This document shows, piece by piece, positions 18,701 to 29,800 of a stretch of 46,831 nucleotides of DNA. Source of the stretch: Hyphomicrobiales bacterium (lineage in GTDB: Bacteria > Pseudomonadota > Alphaproteobacteria > Rhizobiales > Kaistiaceae); assembly GCA_024222895.1 (NCBI GenBank), contig JAAEOR010000983.1, positions 1-46,831 of the forward strand, in the 5' to 3' direction. Numbering within the stretch: position 1 is the first letter of the stretch; each line of letters opens with the position of its first letter. Position numbers and translations under genes: made by a program. A model generated the notes under the pieces. That model searched no databases. It was not told where the DNA came from and worked only from the letters and a program-made list of their open reading frames with translations.

Positions 18701-21700
18701 GGCCCGCGACATCCCGGAAGAGGTGCGCAACGCGATCCTGGGTCTTGGCGACAGCCCGGCTCACACGCCGCAATTGCAGGTCGAATATGACATCCTGCCC
18801 ATCGACATCGCGGGCACTGGCGACGTGGGCGAGCCGCACAATGTCCCTGCTGCTCCGCGCGTGCAGCCCGCGCCGGTTTCGCCCATCGAGGCAACGTTGC
18901 AGCTGGTCTACAGCGCAATGCCCTCGCTGGCTGCAAACGCCGAGGACGCCCCCGATTTCGGCCCGGACCCGGCAGCGGACCCGGCCCCGCACCCGCGCCT
19001 CATGCTGCGTAGTCCCTTGCAGTCACAGGACGAAGGCAAGCCGGTGAACAATACGCCCGAGCCTCCGCGGGCAGGCACGGAGTTCGACTTGCGCATCTTG
19101 CGCGAAACTGCCGTTCCCTCGGGCGGGTTCGGCAGCGACGCGGTCAGCGAAGGCCTGCGCCGCCTGGGCGAGGATCAGATCGACAGGCTGTCCGGCGAGG
19201 ACGTGACGAACTTTGTCCTGCGGATCCCGCTAGACGGTGAGGTGATTTCTGCCGCGCCGCTTGACCTTACCGTCGATTCGGCCACGGCGACAGCAGGGGA
19301 TCTGGTGCCCCCGAAACCCTTCATCGCTCGCGTGCTGGACGCGGGCGGGGCCGAGGTTGGCGCCGAAGCGCTGATCCCCGCGATTGGCGGCGCGTTGCCT
19401 GAGATCGAAGGCGGAGAGATCAAGGGCGACGTGGGCCGTGCCGCACGCCTGTTCCTGCGGACACGCAACACCAATGCGGACGGACGCCATGGCGAATGGC
19501 GGCACGTCGCGCCCAACATCGTGGTCGGCGGCAAGCGCGTCAATCCGCCGGTCGAGACACGCCGCGATTATTTGGCGAACGAAACGATTGTCGAAACGTT
19601 CGAGCGGCCAGTGGCGCTGGAGTTCATGGCGCTGGACCGCAAGGACATCGGCGTGCGCTCGGGCCGGCTGCATCTGATGCGGCCCACGGCGCGGGCGCGG
19701 CTGGACCACCTGTTGCCCGGGCAGAAGAATATGCCGCATGGCGTGCGGCTGGTGCCTGATCCGGCCCGGCGCACCGCGACGCGCGTGCAGTGGAACGTGC
19801 GCGCGTCGTCCCTGGCGCTGGCCACAGCCACCGAGTCCGGCACCGTATCAGGCACGGCGACCGACCCGCAGCTTTTTCGCTGGGTGTCCGGCTTTGGTCT
19901 GCACCAGATCGACCCCGACTCTTATGTCGGCAACCCCGACGACCCGCGCGACGTTGCGCGGCAGGCCGCCCCGTTGGGAGAGGTGCGCCTGCTGACCGCC
20001 ACCGAGCGCGGCCTGCTGCCCGATCGATTCGGCGATATGGAGCGGCTCGAATTTGCCTTCCCCTCCACCGCCTGGCGCGACGGGCTGACCGAACTGACCG
20101 ACAAAGAGATGGAAACGCCCGAGGATGCTGCGCCGGGTCGGGCCGTGCAGCCCTGGTTCTCTGCCGCTGAATCCACTGCCATTTTCCCCCGTCCGCAGGT
20201 GCGCCGCACGCTACTCGCCGATTTCGACGACGGCATCCTGGCGGACTTGTTTGCCGAGGGCCCTCCCGACAAAGTGATAGTCGAAATCCCCGCCTGGTCA
20301 AACGGCAAATCGCCATTGAAAGGCTGGGAGCTGGTCCTGCCCGATGGCTTCGCCCTGAGCGCGCCATCGGCATTCAAGGTCGAACTGCTGGCAAAACGTG
20401 CCAAAGGCTTTTCCGTTGACACCCTGCGCCGGGCGCTGCGCGGTGCGACTTTGATGCCGAAAGGAGACGCCGAGGAAAACGCCACCGATACGCTGATGAA
20501 GCGGGTACCGAGCGATCCGGACTTCCTGCGAGCCGTTACTCTGCACGTGACCGCTTACCGCTCGCGGATTGACCGCAAAGGCGTGGTGGTCAACGACACT
20601 TTTACACAAACCGCCAAAGTCGAACAGAGCATCGACCTGCTGCCGCAGATGCATCCGGTGCTGGCGGATGTGATGGCGCTGTTGCCCTACGATCAGGCCC
20701 AAATCGGCATCGCCTACCGCCGCTATTCGGTTGTCCCCGACGATACGCCGCCCAGTGATGCGGACAGCTTTGTCAGCTATCTGGAGGAAGCGCCGTCCGA
20801 ACGTGATCCTCACGGCTTTGCAGCGCTGCGAAATTTGGGGCTTGCCGCGGGGTTCCAGCTGTACGACACCGACGAAGGAGCGTTTGTGCGGGGTGCGGAC
20901 CTTTATGAGCACATCAATACCGTCTTCCAGACAGTGCTGGAACGTTACGGAATGCACGGCGCGAACGCTCCTGCCGACAAAGGCCTGCCCTTTGTCGACG
21001 TGTTGACCCGGCCCTGGGGCACGGGGCGTTTGTTCTGGTTCGACGGCGGGCAAGAGGCGGCGGATGGCGCCGATATCACGCGTCTGCGCGAAGACGATAC
21101 GCTGGCAAGTGTGCAAATCTCGCTCCGCCCCGCGCCGGACCGGGTTCTGGGTACACCTGCCGCTCTGCCGGTTCGGATGACGCAGGTCATGATGGATACG
21201 GAGAAGCTGCATGAGGTTTTGGCCGCGCTGGAGCCGAAAAAACGCTGGACCGAGACATTTGAGATCACCGTGGTGGATACGGACGCCAGGCGCATCGTCG
21301 ATGGCGTCGCCCCGCCCTCTGGGATCGAAGCACTGCCGGTACACCGCCTGACGCTCAAAAAACCGGTGCTGTCTGTCGGCTATTCGCCCGCCACGCACAA
21401 CACGTTGGCTTTCCTGCGGGTGGCCGCGACCGACAAGACCCTTGCGGACCCGCTGGATGGTGTCTCGGTCTCTGTCTCGCTTTTGATCGAAGTTACGATG
21501 GAAAACGACAAGATCAAGCACGAACGCGTCTCGCTGCCCGGCGTCACCTTAAAACCGAGCGAGTTCAACCTGGCTCAGCCCGGCTCAACCGAGCTCGGCA
21601 TGGGCAGGTTCACCGACCTCACCGCCAGCGACTGGGCGAACGTGTTGTTCCGTCCCGCGCTTTCGGATGCGGACTTTGCCCAGGTGGCACCCATCAACGC

Positions 21701-23813
21701 GTTCCAGCGGTTGAACTGGTACGCGGCGCGCCGGTTCGGGGCCATCGCCGTTCCCGTCGGCGCAATTGAAGACGGGGTGGAATCCGCCGGCAGTGCCGAC
21801 CAGCGCAGCGAAATCGCCTACAAGCTCACCCGGTTCTGGCAGCCGTTCCTGACGCACTCCGCCGTTCCGGAACCGGGGGTCGCGCGCCCGCCGGTACACC
21901 TGTCGCTGGGCACCGTCACCGATCCCGGCACGTGGGAACAGGCGCCGGACAGCGAGGGCCGCGTATCGGTGATCATAGCCGATGGCAATCGGCGCGGCGC
22001 GCGCCGAGCCTATGCGGTGCGTCCGCTGGGCCGCTACGACGATTGGACCCGCGCCAATTCCTGGCAGATGCGCGACACCGGTGCCGGAACAGTCGCCTAC
22101 CGCGCCAAGCCAGCCGAAGGGCTGACCCGCGCGTTGGTGTCCGACCCTGCGTTGCGCCAGTTCGCGCACGCCACCCTACCCCGCACGGAACCGCTTGAGA
22201 AGCCCGTGATCCTGGCCGCTCGGCGGCTGCCCGAAGATGACGGGATCGACGGGCGAGGCCGATTCGAGGTCACGGTGGCCCATCCACCCGACATGGTGCT
22301 GGGGGCCGCGAACCGCCGCAATTCGGCCCTGCTGGCTCCGGCTGAGCTGTCGGTCGGTCTTTGGCGCGAATACGTGCACCGCGACTGGGTGACCCAGTTG
22401 CGCGAAATCCTCAAGCAGGCCAAACCGCCGGTCGACCCTGCCGCGTGGGACCCGATGGCCGCCTTTGGCTATGGCGGGACCGCACCGCTGGAGTTGCCCG
22501 AGGACACCACGCCACCAGGCGATCCTATCGAAGCGCAGCTGACGGCCATGCGCACCTTCGTGCCCGATGCCTGGCGCGGGTCGACCGTGTTCAGCCTGGA
22601 CCGGTTGCCGTATTTCTTCCGCATGCATGTACTGGTGCACGTGGCCGCCGGGATCGTTGTGTCAGAACACGCTGCCACCCGGTTTGAAGAAGGTTTCCCC
22701 ATGCTCGCCCTGCCTTGGGTCGACCATGGCAAACCGCTGACCCGGCCCTCCGAATTTGTCGGCTACCGCCACCGCGAGGATGCCGAGCCGCCCAGCTGGA
22801 CGGTTGATCGGGATGAAAACAACGCGCGGCACATTAGCATGCAGCTGCCGCTGACGCGCATCATCGACGCCATGCCGCCACGCGATGCCGATTTGTGGTT
22901 CGGGGAAACCAGGGCGCAAGCGAAGGATGGCTTCTCCGCCATCAAACCCTTCACCCACCTGCCAGAGCCGTTGACCAGCTACCGCATCACCGTCGAAACA
23001 CTGCCGGGCGCCGCGACAGAGGGAGCGGACCAGAAGCGCCGCACGCTGGCCCGCACGGACGAGGTCGACATCCGCCCGATCTCGGACCCCAGCTCGCAAG
23101 TGATGTATCGCGCCGAGCCCAGTGGATCGGTTCTGAGCCTGAAAGGTCAGGCAAAGCAGGCCGGGCTGACACCCGAGACCAAGGGCTGTCTGATCTGGAC
23201 CTTGCCTGTTGCACTGGACCTGCCGGCAGCCGGACCGATGCAATTTGATCTGAGCAATGCGGACCTGGTGCAGAAGCTGTCGGAGGCGACCGAGTATCAT
23301 GCCCAATCCTCAGCCTTCGGTTTTGGCTACTGGACGCAGCTGACATTCGGACCGAACCACCCGGACAATGAAGGCGATTGGAATGCTGCACTGGGGGCAC
23401 TAACTGGGGCTTTGAAAGACGAAACCCGGGACATGGCGGCTTTGGCCGACCAGCTGACGCAGCTTTTCGGCACCTTTGCTGAAGACCCTGATCAGACGCT
23501 CTCGCTGCCGCTACCGGCCGCTTTCTGGGCCGATGACGCGGACCTGCAAGACGCCATCGCGGCCTTTTTTGATGCCACGATGGCCAAAGGTGCGCCGTGG
23601 CTGACCATGCGGGCACCCGCGACAGACGCTGAAATCCGAGCGCTGGAAACCGCGACCGAAGACCTTCTGACAGCGCGCCAGGTGGCGGCGGACATGGTGG
23701 TCCATCTGCTGGGTCCACGCCGCCAGATGGCGGTGCAGGTACTGCGCGGCGCGTTGCCGCCGGTCTCGGGCCTGATCCGACACACACTGACCCCCGAGGA
23801 GAACACGATATGA
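12726..23813 (+). CDS. Giant protein 1 (3695 aa), beta-rich, unknown function, DUF6603-like section
   Basis: One uninterrupted frame of 11 kb with strongly biased, GC-rich codon use, so certainly translated. There is no signal peptide, hydrophobic membrane helix or enzyme motif that I can see. By residue: 1-190 mixed, with a short coiled stretch near 80-100; 191-245 Pro-rich repeats of the form LPxF/MPxL; 245-395 regular amphipathic beta strands (LKVEVETQLESKEIELGEVK); 399-490 amphipathic helices (AAMRWLGRQAAAAGKAIAGA); 500-1560 beta-rich. The last part of that section (FGFGYRYTL...GMFSIGAHY...GWIATNYNDW...SLLYGMAFKADGGVRFGG) resembles DUF6603-type proteins. A Pro-rich linker lies at about 1560-1612; from there to the end there are further beta-rich, fibronectin-like units. 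It overlaps giant gene 2 by 4 bases (ATGA), so the two are translationally coupled. The family resemblance is tentative. Confidence 0.85.
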   Translation: MADNVLLFEKDFADGKLSLTAERGGNEGAISKFVVAMKFGGNDLATLDATLVRQVDPFFVPDDLIDASVNPARLKSRSQLEAQARHEIERLDELRTALQARLADPIQLEPNIAGVTFDTLELRLAPALLDPPLNVSDDTVLVELKANRKVKANLTGEGLPGEIEGTIGFELTLTPRMLNNAADALCGLLSFELPAMPAFDLNLPRFAMPELSLDGIELNLPKWDVDWPSLLPVTLPRMPGLGLTADWTPKDDNRLKVTVDQGDLKIEREKPIDLGTLTVKHNGTDTVLTSTLKDLTFSDGDLKVEVETQLESKEIELGEVKIDDLPVKVIIGASKLKIVADLSANPVEVTLTHDFPRITVLAHDDPEVFLHLGLTLETGITDRGIDTKVTRLEVLDPYPLDLLADLAGQFVEAVGGVIRLIGQIRLPRADMPDTGLAAKLRQLLNRVLDLMEAAMRWLGRQAAAAGKAIAGAAEAVARLIRNLIKELVDRDAPDFSFLAVEVRLNPNHWRLEQIILTPAGDPAGGEYITSFLGIDVTASAKFRPAMVLNFAGSDWYGLALLPKDNDASVSLGTDLWLKTGSGPQKPVGTLPDEEDAAARPPRLVQLSAKAKDGVTEGKQNVLVLAAVQDGKLKLFQNAPQSEVQQIKIPNGPDRTALSMGVSDALSDAKLDEFVDVDVDIKTDEIKKRALALMPKSSGDGSSLLQKIKITDVKTKPDIANRKLGLTFTLQIHLTDGFAPEADLGVEVSLTDFSAKITAGDRIAIKTDKERLAYKPLGLDVQIVPKKPLARWEVFALDLKRGGERFALGNDANATVAYRRVSSSGKGLVFTLREFAASRSGFDLEASVKSDNPVTLGGVDVPFRFTSGDLSIAASKFKGASLAGSGQLPPALIGEANASIALQLGAGPGGSVEVLGATALLDKSGDPIRCSATMFELTITELGFDFINDGNYHFYFLLTGSAAFRPEGGLFDSGLLKNFKELEIKLDKAPLGGDPRVLMRSLEFLIKVDPPKQTNFFDLFRFDLKGIGFYPAADKFGGDPAMAISGQVKFAEFGDKISPRFDFHKMWIAGPSSDGVLPRVRFDGLGVGLKTGAIDVEATAIAVDENMPDLYRPDVLPANVRAEGFLAKGRLDIKGWASMSAALGFLQLSRRDVPSNPRHAFFMYGQLEKLTEPIDTPVGRIYLREAGFGFGYRYTLAGIAQAETATSPRDLVRILDEVSKYQGSLNQFEAWEPTYDNSDLTLALRGMFSIGAHYPQPQYSSQKERDIPNPLLFDIVAALRTDLTFLINLRGWIATNYNDWIEAPTNAAWKSNPSMRGYLYFSVPRKEFLARAISERGGHVGKHPDLPEPLVKAIQGVSFSSTLYIRPGLFHMEFGWPYELGVELGDRGGTFWLSLKGGLINRIEDFSLLYGMAFKADGGVRFGGRIGNDNFGASASAYAIFALEAKIISYLSLQRFSDSMFYGLLRFDATLGVSVSVWISFKIFRKRIRLSVGFSLHLAMSIALEAVITPNGLGGRAQVSVGVRAFGRTLSVGIGVKFNDGLLNQARARVAQFQALGLGTEVPPASEDGRRTETLPRPAPPRPELVADGDARLGDFDIAPPRPPQPVPDDALEEFTGQDFATSQFWAMLFPIGSDRYLMQLIPRDGTLSGNVTGLDVPKNTFFASPGADGTATHKLMFDPGLAEHLKPVMLPGETPPDPVGDDLTMPMKLDTVVEENAGEENGESRHLELRDVMSTLFLRNDKRVDDDIVSELSEPAVREVTWNKIDVPEGKDAAAEVLGDFARSREALTGQARREAEIEESRSAVIAAIMDTAEQIAAALAGTDAAPGRISEIDARAFGLTFEVDETGVNALFPPTDDPTPREGRLKVVKSDAAAAKGHVHLFNPPDRMFRKAQPRMRPVHELTPDGIKLNWDLEPAWAASETPYDDPEFHLRRYMIRRRITGLAGGEEYAARFECKAATPIRIKGGTCETTRAPYQFVDDLRRQDATETSQARDIPEEVRNAILGLGDSPAHTPQLQVEYDILPIDIAGTGDVGEPHNVPAAPRVQPAPVSPIEATLQLVYSAMPSLAANAEDAPDFGPDPAADPAPHPRLMLRSPLQSQDEGKPVNNTPEPPRAGTEFDLRILRETAVPSGGFGSDAVSEGLRRLGEDQIDRLSGEDVTNFVLRIPLDGEVISAAPLDLTVDSATATAGDLVPPKPFIARVLDAGGAEVGAEALIPAIGGALPEIEGGEIKGDVGRAARLFLRTRNTNADGRHGEWRHVAPNIVVGGKRVNPPVETRRDYLANETIVETFERPVALEFMALDRKDIGVRSGRLHLMRPTARARLDHLLPGQKNMPHGVRLVPDPARRTATRVQWNVRASSLALATATESGTVSGTATDPQLFRWVSGFGLHQIDPDSYVGNPDDPRDVARQAAPLGEVRLLTATERGLLPDRFGDMERLEFAFPSTAWRDGLTELTDKEMETPEDAAPGRAVQPWFSAAESTAIFPRPQVRRTLLADFDDGILADLFAEGPPDKVIVEIPAWSNGKSPLKGWELVLPDGFALSAPSAFKVELLAKRAKGFSVDTLRRALRGATLMPKGDAEENATDTLMKRVPSDPDFLRAVTLHVTAYRSRIDRKGVVVNDTFTQTAKVEQSIDLLPQMHPVLADVMALLPYDQAQIGIAYRRYSVVPDDTPPSDADSFVSYLEEAPSERDPHGFAALRNLGLAAGFQLYDTDEGAFVRGADLYEHINTVFQTVLERYGMHGANAPADKGLPFVDVLTRPWGTGRLFWFDGGQEAADGADITRLREDDTLASVQISLRPAPDRVLGTPAALPVRMTQVMMDTEKLHEVLAALEPKKRWTETFEITVVDTDARRIVDGVAPPSGIEALPVHRLTLKKPVLSVGYSPATHNTLAFLRVAATDKTLADPLDGVSVSVSLLIEVTMENDKIKHERVSLPGVTLKPSEFNLAQPGSTELGMGRFTDLTASDWANVLFRPALSDADFAQVAPINAFQRLNWYAARRFGAIAVPVGAIEDGVESAGSADQRSEIAYKLTRFWQPFLTHSAVPEPGVARPPVHLSLGTVTDPGTWEQAPDSEGRVSVIIADGNRRGARRAYAVRPLGRYDDWTRANSWQMRDTGAGTVAYRAKPAEGLTRALVSDPALRQFAHATLPRTEPLEKPVILAARRLPEDDGIDGRGRFEVTVAHPPDMVLGAANRRNSALLAPAELSVGLWREYVHRDWVTQLREILKQAKPPVDPAAWDPMAAFGYGGTAPLELPEDTTPPGDPIEAQLTAMRTFVPDAWRGSTVFSLDRLPYFFRMHVLVHVAAGIVVSEHAATRFEEGFPMLALPWVDHGKPLTRPSEFVGYRHREDAEPPSWTVDRDENNARHISMQLPLTRIIDAMPPRDADLWFGETRAQAKDGFSAIKPFTHLPEPLTSYRITVETLPGAATEGADQKRRTLARTDEVDIRPISDPSSQVMYRAEPSGSVLSLKGQAKQAGLTPETKGCLIWTLPVALDLPAAGPMQFDLSNADLVQKLSEATEYHAQSSAFGFGYWTQLTFGPNHPDNEGDWNAALGALTGALKDETRDMAALADQLTQLFGTFAEDPDQTLSLPLPAAFWADDADLQDAIAAFFDATMAKGAPWLTMRAPATDAEIRALETATEDLLTARQVAADMVVHLLGPRRQMAVQVLRGALPPVSGLIRHTLTPEENTI

Positions 23814-26800
23814 TCGATGACACCTCGCTTGACGGCTTTCTGGCCGCGCTGATCGCGCAGACCAACGCGCAAGGGCGGCAATACCTGGCGCGGACCATGC
23901 TGGGATTTGGCGGCGCGCGGACCTTTGGCCAGCTGGAACTGCGATCCTATACCCGCGACAGGCGGGACGAGGCGTTGGCAGAGGTACTGGACTGGACCTA
24001 CTCTACCCGCGCGCTTTTTCTGAACGACCGTCAGCAACGCTATGGCAGCGCCGACGTACTGGGCCACATGCCGCAGCTATACCGTGTACCTGTACGTCCC
24101 AGTGAGCATGGCTTTAACGATGCAGTGACGCTGCAATTATGGCACCCGGGCCACGTGGCCGAGCATGCCAATTCCGTCGCCTTGTTGCCGAAAACCACGG
24201 TGCACGATGTGTTGGCAACACCAGTGACACAGACCGCTGAGCTAGCGGCAGACGACCCTAACGTCGCCATCCCTCCGCTGCGGATTGCAGGTGGGGCAGT
24301 GGACGGGCACTTGATGGTCGGCATCAACGCCTCCTTTTGCCAGCATATGGCGCTGGATCTCGGGCAGGCGACATTGTTCGACCTGTTCGGCATCCACTTG
24401 ACCGACGACGGGCACTGGCCAGTGCGGGTGACTGCCGAGGGGCTGGAGTTCGATGCCACCCTGCCGGACCCCACGCGCGGATTTGCCGGTGGCGGGACGG
24501 CGGACGACCGCATCGCCGCGCGCGTGCGGCTGCAAACCGTGCCGAACCGGCAGGGCCTGGTCTGTCCCTACGTGCTGCGCCTGATCGGACCGTCGTGGGA
24601 GCTTGAGGCGGAGGGCAGCCAGGAGGCACTTTCGGGCCGGTTGGCTCAGGCCGCAGGCAGCCTGGTAGAGGAGGGCAACCCCGCGCGGCTGCGGCTGGAC
24701 ACTCTGGGCGCTTTGCCGCCGGTATTCTGGCCCCTTCGTTTTGTCCCCGATGCCAGTACGGGCCACAGCAGCCTGCGCTTTGTACCGGTTCCGGGCGCAG
24801 CCGCGGAAGCAGTGATGCAGATCGATCCGGCGGCGCTTGACCTGCGCCTGTCGACACGTTCGGACCACCCCGATGCCGAAACCGGCCTTGCGCGTGTGCA
24901 CCTGGACGAGGCCGCCTGGCTGCGCGTTGCGAGTGGGTTTCGGATGGCGTTCCGCGCAGGCCACGCACCCGGAGTGTTCGAAGATCGGCACGGCGCGGGC
25001 GGCACAGACTATGCGCTGACCTTCAGCCGCGGCGCCAATGGTTGGAGCGGGTCGCTGAGCGGTCAACTCTCCGACATCCCCGTGCACCTGCCGCAGGAAC
25101 GGATTTCGGCGCAGCTGACACCTTTATACCGTGCCGCCAACGCCATTCTTGAAACCGAAGAGGCCCCCTACGCTTTCCTTGCCGCACGAGACGGGTGGAT
25201 GCAGATGCCCTTGGGACTGCGCCCTGACACACAAGATCCAGTGCTGCCTGAAGACCGCGGTGCGCAAGCCATGACCGGGCGGATCGTGTTCTTCCCAAGC
25301 ACTGGCGATGTCGAAACCGAAGCCGTCAAGGGCCTGTCGATAGACGATGCACGCAGCATGGCGGTCGATGTGAACTGGACCGGGACCGAAACGCGCCCCG
25401 CGCGGATCGACCTGCGCCCCGGCGACGCGGCGGGCCAGTTCCTGGGCTTTCTCTACACCGCCGATACCAGCCCCGATGCGCAGGACGCTGTGCCTGTCTG
25501 GACTGCCGGGGACGCGACCACGCGCGAGGTGCCTTTATGGTTCGGCGGTCCGCAGGACAAAATCGCGCGCCTGACCTGGTCGCGCGACGCGGGCGAGACA
25601 TGGTCGCTGACGTTCGACGCCGACCTGACCTGGCCCGATAAGGAGAACCGTCCCTGGCTGGCCTGGCTGTCGCCCGGCCCGCACCCGTTTGTCACCAACT
25701 ATCCCATGGCACGCACTTCGCTTGGCGCGCGGATACCTTCGGCAACGCGCGGAATGTTGCCTTACCATGTCACCGGTGCACCCGTGCTGTCCTACACCTC
25801 GGACGGCGGTGCGACTGACGACGGGCTGCCCCGTCTGACCGGCCCGGGCGGGACGGCGCTGACCGGGCAGCCCTACGACACCGCAGCGCAGCCGCGCCCG
25901 GACGCTCCCCTGATGCAAAGCCTGCTACTGCCCACACTGAACGGCACCGAAAGCCCGGTGCCAATGGACACCTCGGCGACCGAATGGGTGCACCAGATGC
26001 GCTTGCGCTATGACCTGCCGCTGCTGGACGAGCTGTTTGCCTGGTCAGACCCTCCACCGGCCGAGCCGAAGGCGGGACAGTTCGACCCACTCCTGCCCGA
26101 GACTACGGATGCCGAACAGCGCCCGATCCCGCCTGTGGTGACCGCGCTGACCCCTGCGCGACTGGCCGAGGTCTGGCGTGCGAACGAACACCGCATGCAG
26201 CTGACCTGGACGCAAGACGCCGTTGTATCGCCCGATCTGCTGCCCACCGATGCCACGGTGCAGACCGTGAGGTTTGACAAGATCGCCGCGCCCTTTCCCT
26301 TCGACACCGAGGTCGCGATCACACTGTCGCCCGATCACCTTTTCGGTGATCTTTCGTTCCCTCAACTGCCCGATCAGCCTTCCGGGCTGGCCGGGGCGCT
26401 GGTGGGGCTGGGCGGGCGTCTGACGCCGGAGGACGCTCCGCTGCCTTTGGTGCTGAAGAACGGTGCATTGCGCCCTGCGGGTCAGGACGAGGCGGCTTCG
26501 GTCACCGTGACCGGCTACGCCGCCGATCATTATGATGACCCGGACAGCAAACTGATGGCCGACAACCGGGGCGGTGCCATTGCGCCGCTGCCGGATGCAA
26601 ACCGGCCCGGGCTGCGCAAGATCTCGGTCCGAAATCAGGCCGGCGCACTGCAGCACGGTGTTTTTTTGCTGACAATGCAAGAGGATCAAGAGGTCCGGAC
26701 GCCTCAGATCGACTTCGACTTTGCCTTGCGCGACCTGCCGGTACAGCCTGGCCCCGGCGGAGCGGGTTTTGTGTTCCACGGCGTTTCGATCGCCGGGCAA

Positions 26801-29800
26801 ACCGGGGGTCGGGCAAACCCGGTCGAGGGCCGCCGCACCTATGACGGGCAGGCGTTTGATGCCGACAACATGTTGCACGGGCTGCATGAATGGCGCTGTT
26901 ACGGGCTGGACGAAACTGCGCCTTTGCTGGGCCGGTTCGAAATTTCGACGGGCCCGTTTTCTTTCCGGCCCTTGCGGCTGGTGCGGGCGGAGTTCGCGGA
27001 CGATCTGCGACCCCGGAACCTGCACATCCTGGGCAGTCTGGTGCTGCGCGCGGCGGGTGAGGACGCGGGTGGTGCCTTCGCTTTCGGACCCGACCGGGTC
27101 TATGACCGGGACGACCTGTTCGTGCTGACCGCCACGCGCCGAGGCGATGACTGGACGACGACGCTGATTGCTCATGAGGCAAGCACGCCCACCTCTGCAA
27201 CCATCGCGTTGGAACCCAGCTCCGCGCCGTCACTGACGCTGTCCCGCCGCCTGACCTGTGCCTCAGGCAGCCAGTTCCACTATGACGGCAGCATGCAGGC
27301 AGGGATCAAGCTGACCTTTGATCGCGATGCGCCCTGGCCCGTTGTCCAGACCGCCGAACTGCATGCGCACCTGTTCGGCGGGCACGTGGTGCTGCTGAAT
27401 GGCAGGGCGACGCCCGATGGGCCCGGCGGGTTGACGCTGAACTTCGATGTCCCCACCGCTGCCACACCGGGGCCGCTGCATCTGCAGGACCTGCAGATTG
27501 AGATCAAGCTGAGCGCGAACGGCACCAGCGACACGATGGAGATGACCGGCACCATGCGCCTGTCCGCCGATCCCGGCGCGGCAGACAGCACCGCTCTTCT
27601 GGAATTGAGCGGCAACGCGCGGCGCTGGCTGGACCTGTCCCTGCCAGCCGATGCGGTGCCGGCGATCATGATCGACCATGACGAGGGCGCGCTGACGCTG
27701 AATATCGAACCGCAGGGCCTGGACCCCACTGCTTCGCCCCTCTTTGGTTTGACCTATCCCGCGGGTGCCCAACCCGAACTGACCGGCAGCATCGCAGCGG
27801 TGCTGGTGCCCGGCAAGGCCGAGATTGCGACCGCTATCTGCCATATCGACCTGCATGATGCGAAGGACAAAGGCTATCTGATTCAACATTGTTTGACCGT
27901 GGCGTCCGCCTCGGACCACGCCGTGCTTCTGACGTGGTCAACACCCGAACGGCCTTGCCCCATCCGTTGGCCGGTGGGGCCGAACGAGGTTGCGCTGAAC
28001 GAAGGTGACCGGCTGCAAACGCTGGATCAGATCGCGGAAGGACCGCTGGAGCCCGATCCGTTCTCTGTTAGCGGTGGTGAGCAGAACCGCCTTCTGCACA
28101 TTGCCCCGGGCGGCGAGACGCTGACGCACCACGTGACGCTGACGCTGAACGCGCACCGAATTGACGCCACCCGGCTCCGCCGTACGGACGCCGGGATCGA
28201 ACCGGCCGAAACGCTTCGCATGATGGCGACGGCCAAACATCGCCTGACCTCGGATCAGGACGCAGAGCTCGAGGCCACCTGGCACAGCCTGGACCATGTG
28301 GCTGTCACCTCGGCTATCGCCATGCAGGAAGAGGCGCAGCGCATGGCTTTTGCCCCGCGGGTATCGACGAAGGGCGGGATCACTCTGAACTACCGTGGTG
28401 ACCCGGTTAAAAGCGTGACGCTGCCCGCCGGGATGACGCCGATCAGCGATGCCAACCTGTCGGGGTTCCATGATGCGTCCATGCTGGCGCATCTGTGGGA
28501 GAACGCGGACGTGACCGGCGCGGTATTCCTCGGTTGTGGCGCTTTGCGCCTGCCGCTGCCAGTGCCGCCCGGTCAGCAGCCCAACCGCGCTCATGTGGCA
28601 CAGCTGCCATGGGCCATGGGCCTGCCGGATGACACTGCGCTGCAACTGTCGAAACAGCCGCTGACCTGGCGCATCAGCACCGCCGACGCCTGGGCAGCGC
28701 ATGCGGTACATGTGTCGACCACCCGTCCCGCGCGGGGGCTGAACACTGGGCTGGCCGAGCCCGGCATCCGCCAGCGGCTGGACGCTGCTGCGGACCGCGG
28801 CCAGCCCCTCGATCCGACGCAGCTGATCCCGGCTGAGCCCGCCTTCTTCGAAGGCTGGGCCGATGGCGCGCCGGTGGGCATAGGCCAAGCTGCGCATCCG
28901 CATGGCGAAGCCCCCTATTTCCTGCGCGCTTTGCTGGCATTGCGGGCGCGCTGGCGAGCGTTTGCGGCGCAAGGTGGCAAGGAGTGGAGCGTTCAGTCTT
29001 TGGTCCCGCAGCCCTGGCGCACAGGCAAGACGGCGGATCACGAGCCGTTATTGGACAGCGCCGCGACCATGCAGGTGATCGTACTGACCGACGATCTGCA
29101 CGCGGGCTCCCGCCCGGATCCCGCTGCCGTCTTCCCCGCCGACATGGTGGCACTGTCTCGCGCCGATCTGACCCGGGCCGAGGGGTATCGCAGCATCCGC
29201 GCCGCCGCTGCCAGCAGCGCCGGGGGCGGCGCCCCTGCCGAGCTGCGCGAGATTGCCGAAACGCTGGACCACCAGGCCCGCGCCGCGATGCGGCTGGTGC
29301 GGCTGCAAGGCGGGCGGATGGCGACTTTGGCACGCATCCTGTCGCGCGCGGACGACCCTCTGGCCGGGGTGGGCGAGGTTTTGGTCCGGCCCAAAACCAG
29401 CGTTGGTGCCTCGCCTGCGCTTGGCTGGCCGATCGCGTCTCAGCCGCTGGCTGGCGCGATGCAGGCCGGCTTTGGACCCGACCGTGCAGTGCAGGCGCCT
29501 GAACCCGGGTTCTCGGGCCGGGGGCAGCGCATCGTTTGGCCCGCCCATGCGGTGGATGCCGGGTCGCCCACCGATGCTGTCTTTGCCAGCTTTGGCCAGC
29601 ACGTGGTGTTCGATCGTGGGCTTGTGACCTTTTCCCATGACGGGCCGCCCGCGAGACATCTGGCGCCTTCACCCACGCGCCGCCGAGCACCCGAGCCGGC
29701 ACTGACAAACGCTGTTCTCACACGACCCGACACCGATCCGGGTGACCTGAATGCTCCGAAACCCCGCTCCCAGACGCCCGAGGGCTGGATGCCCCGCACT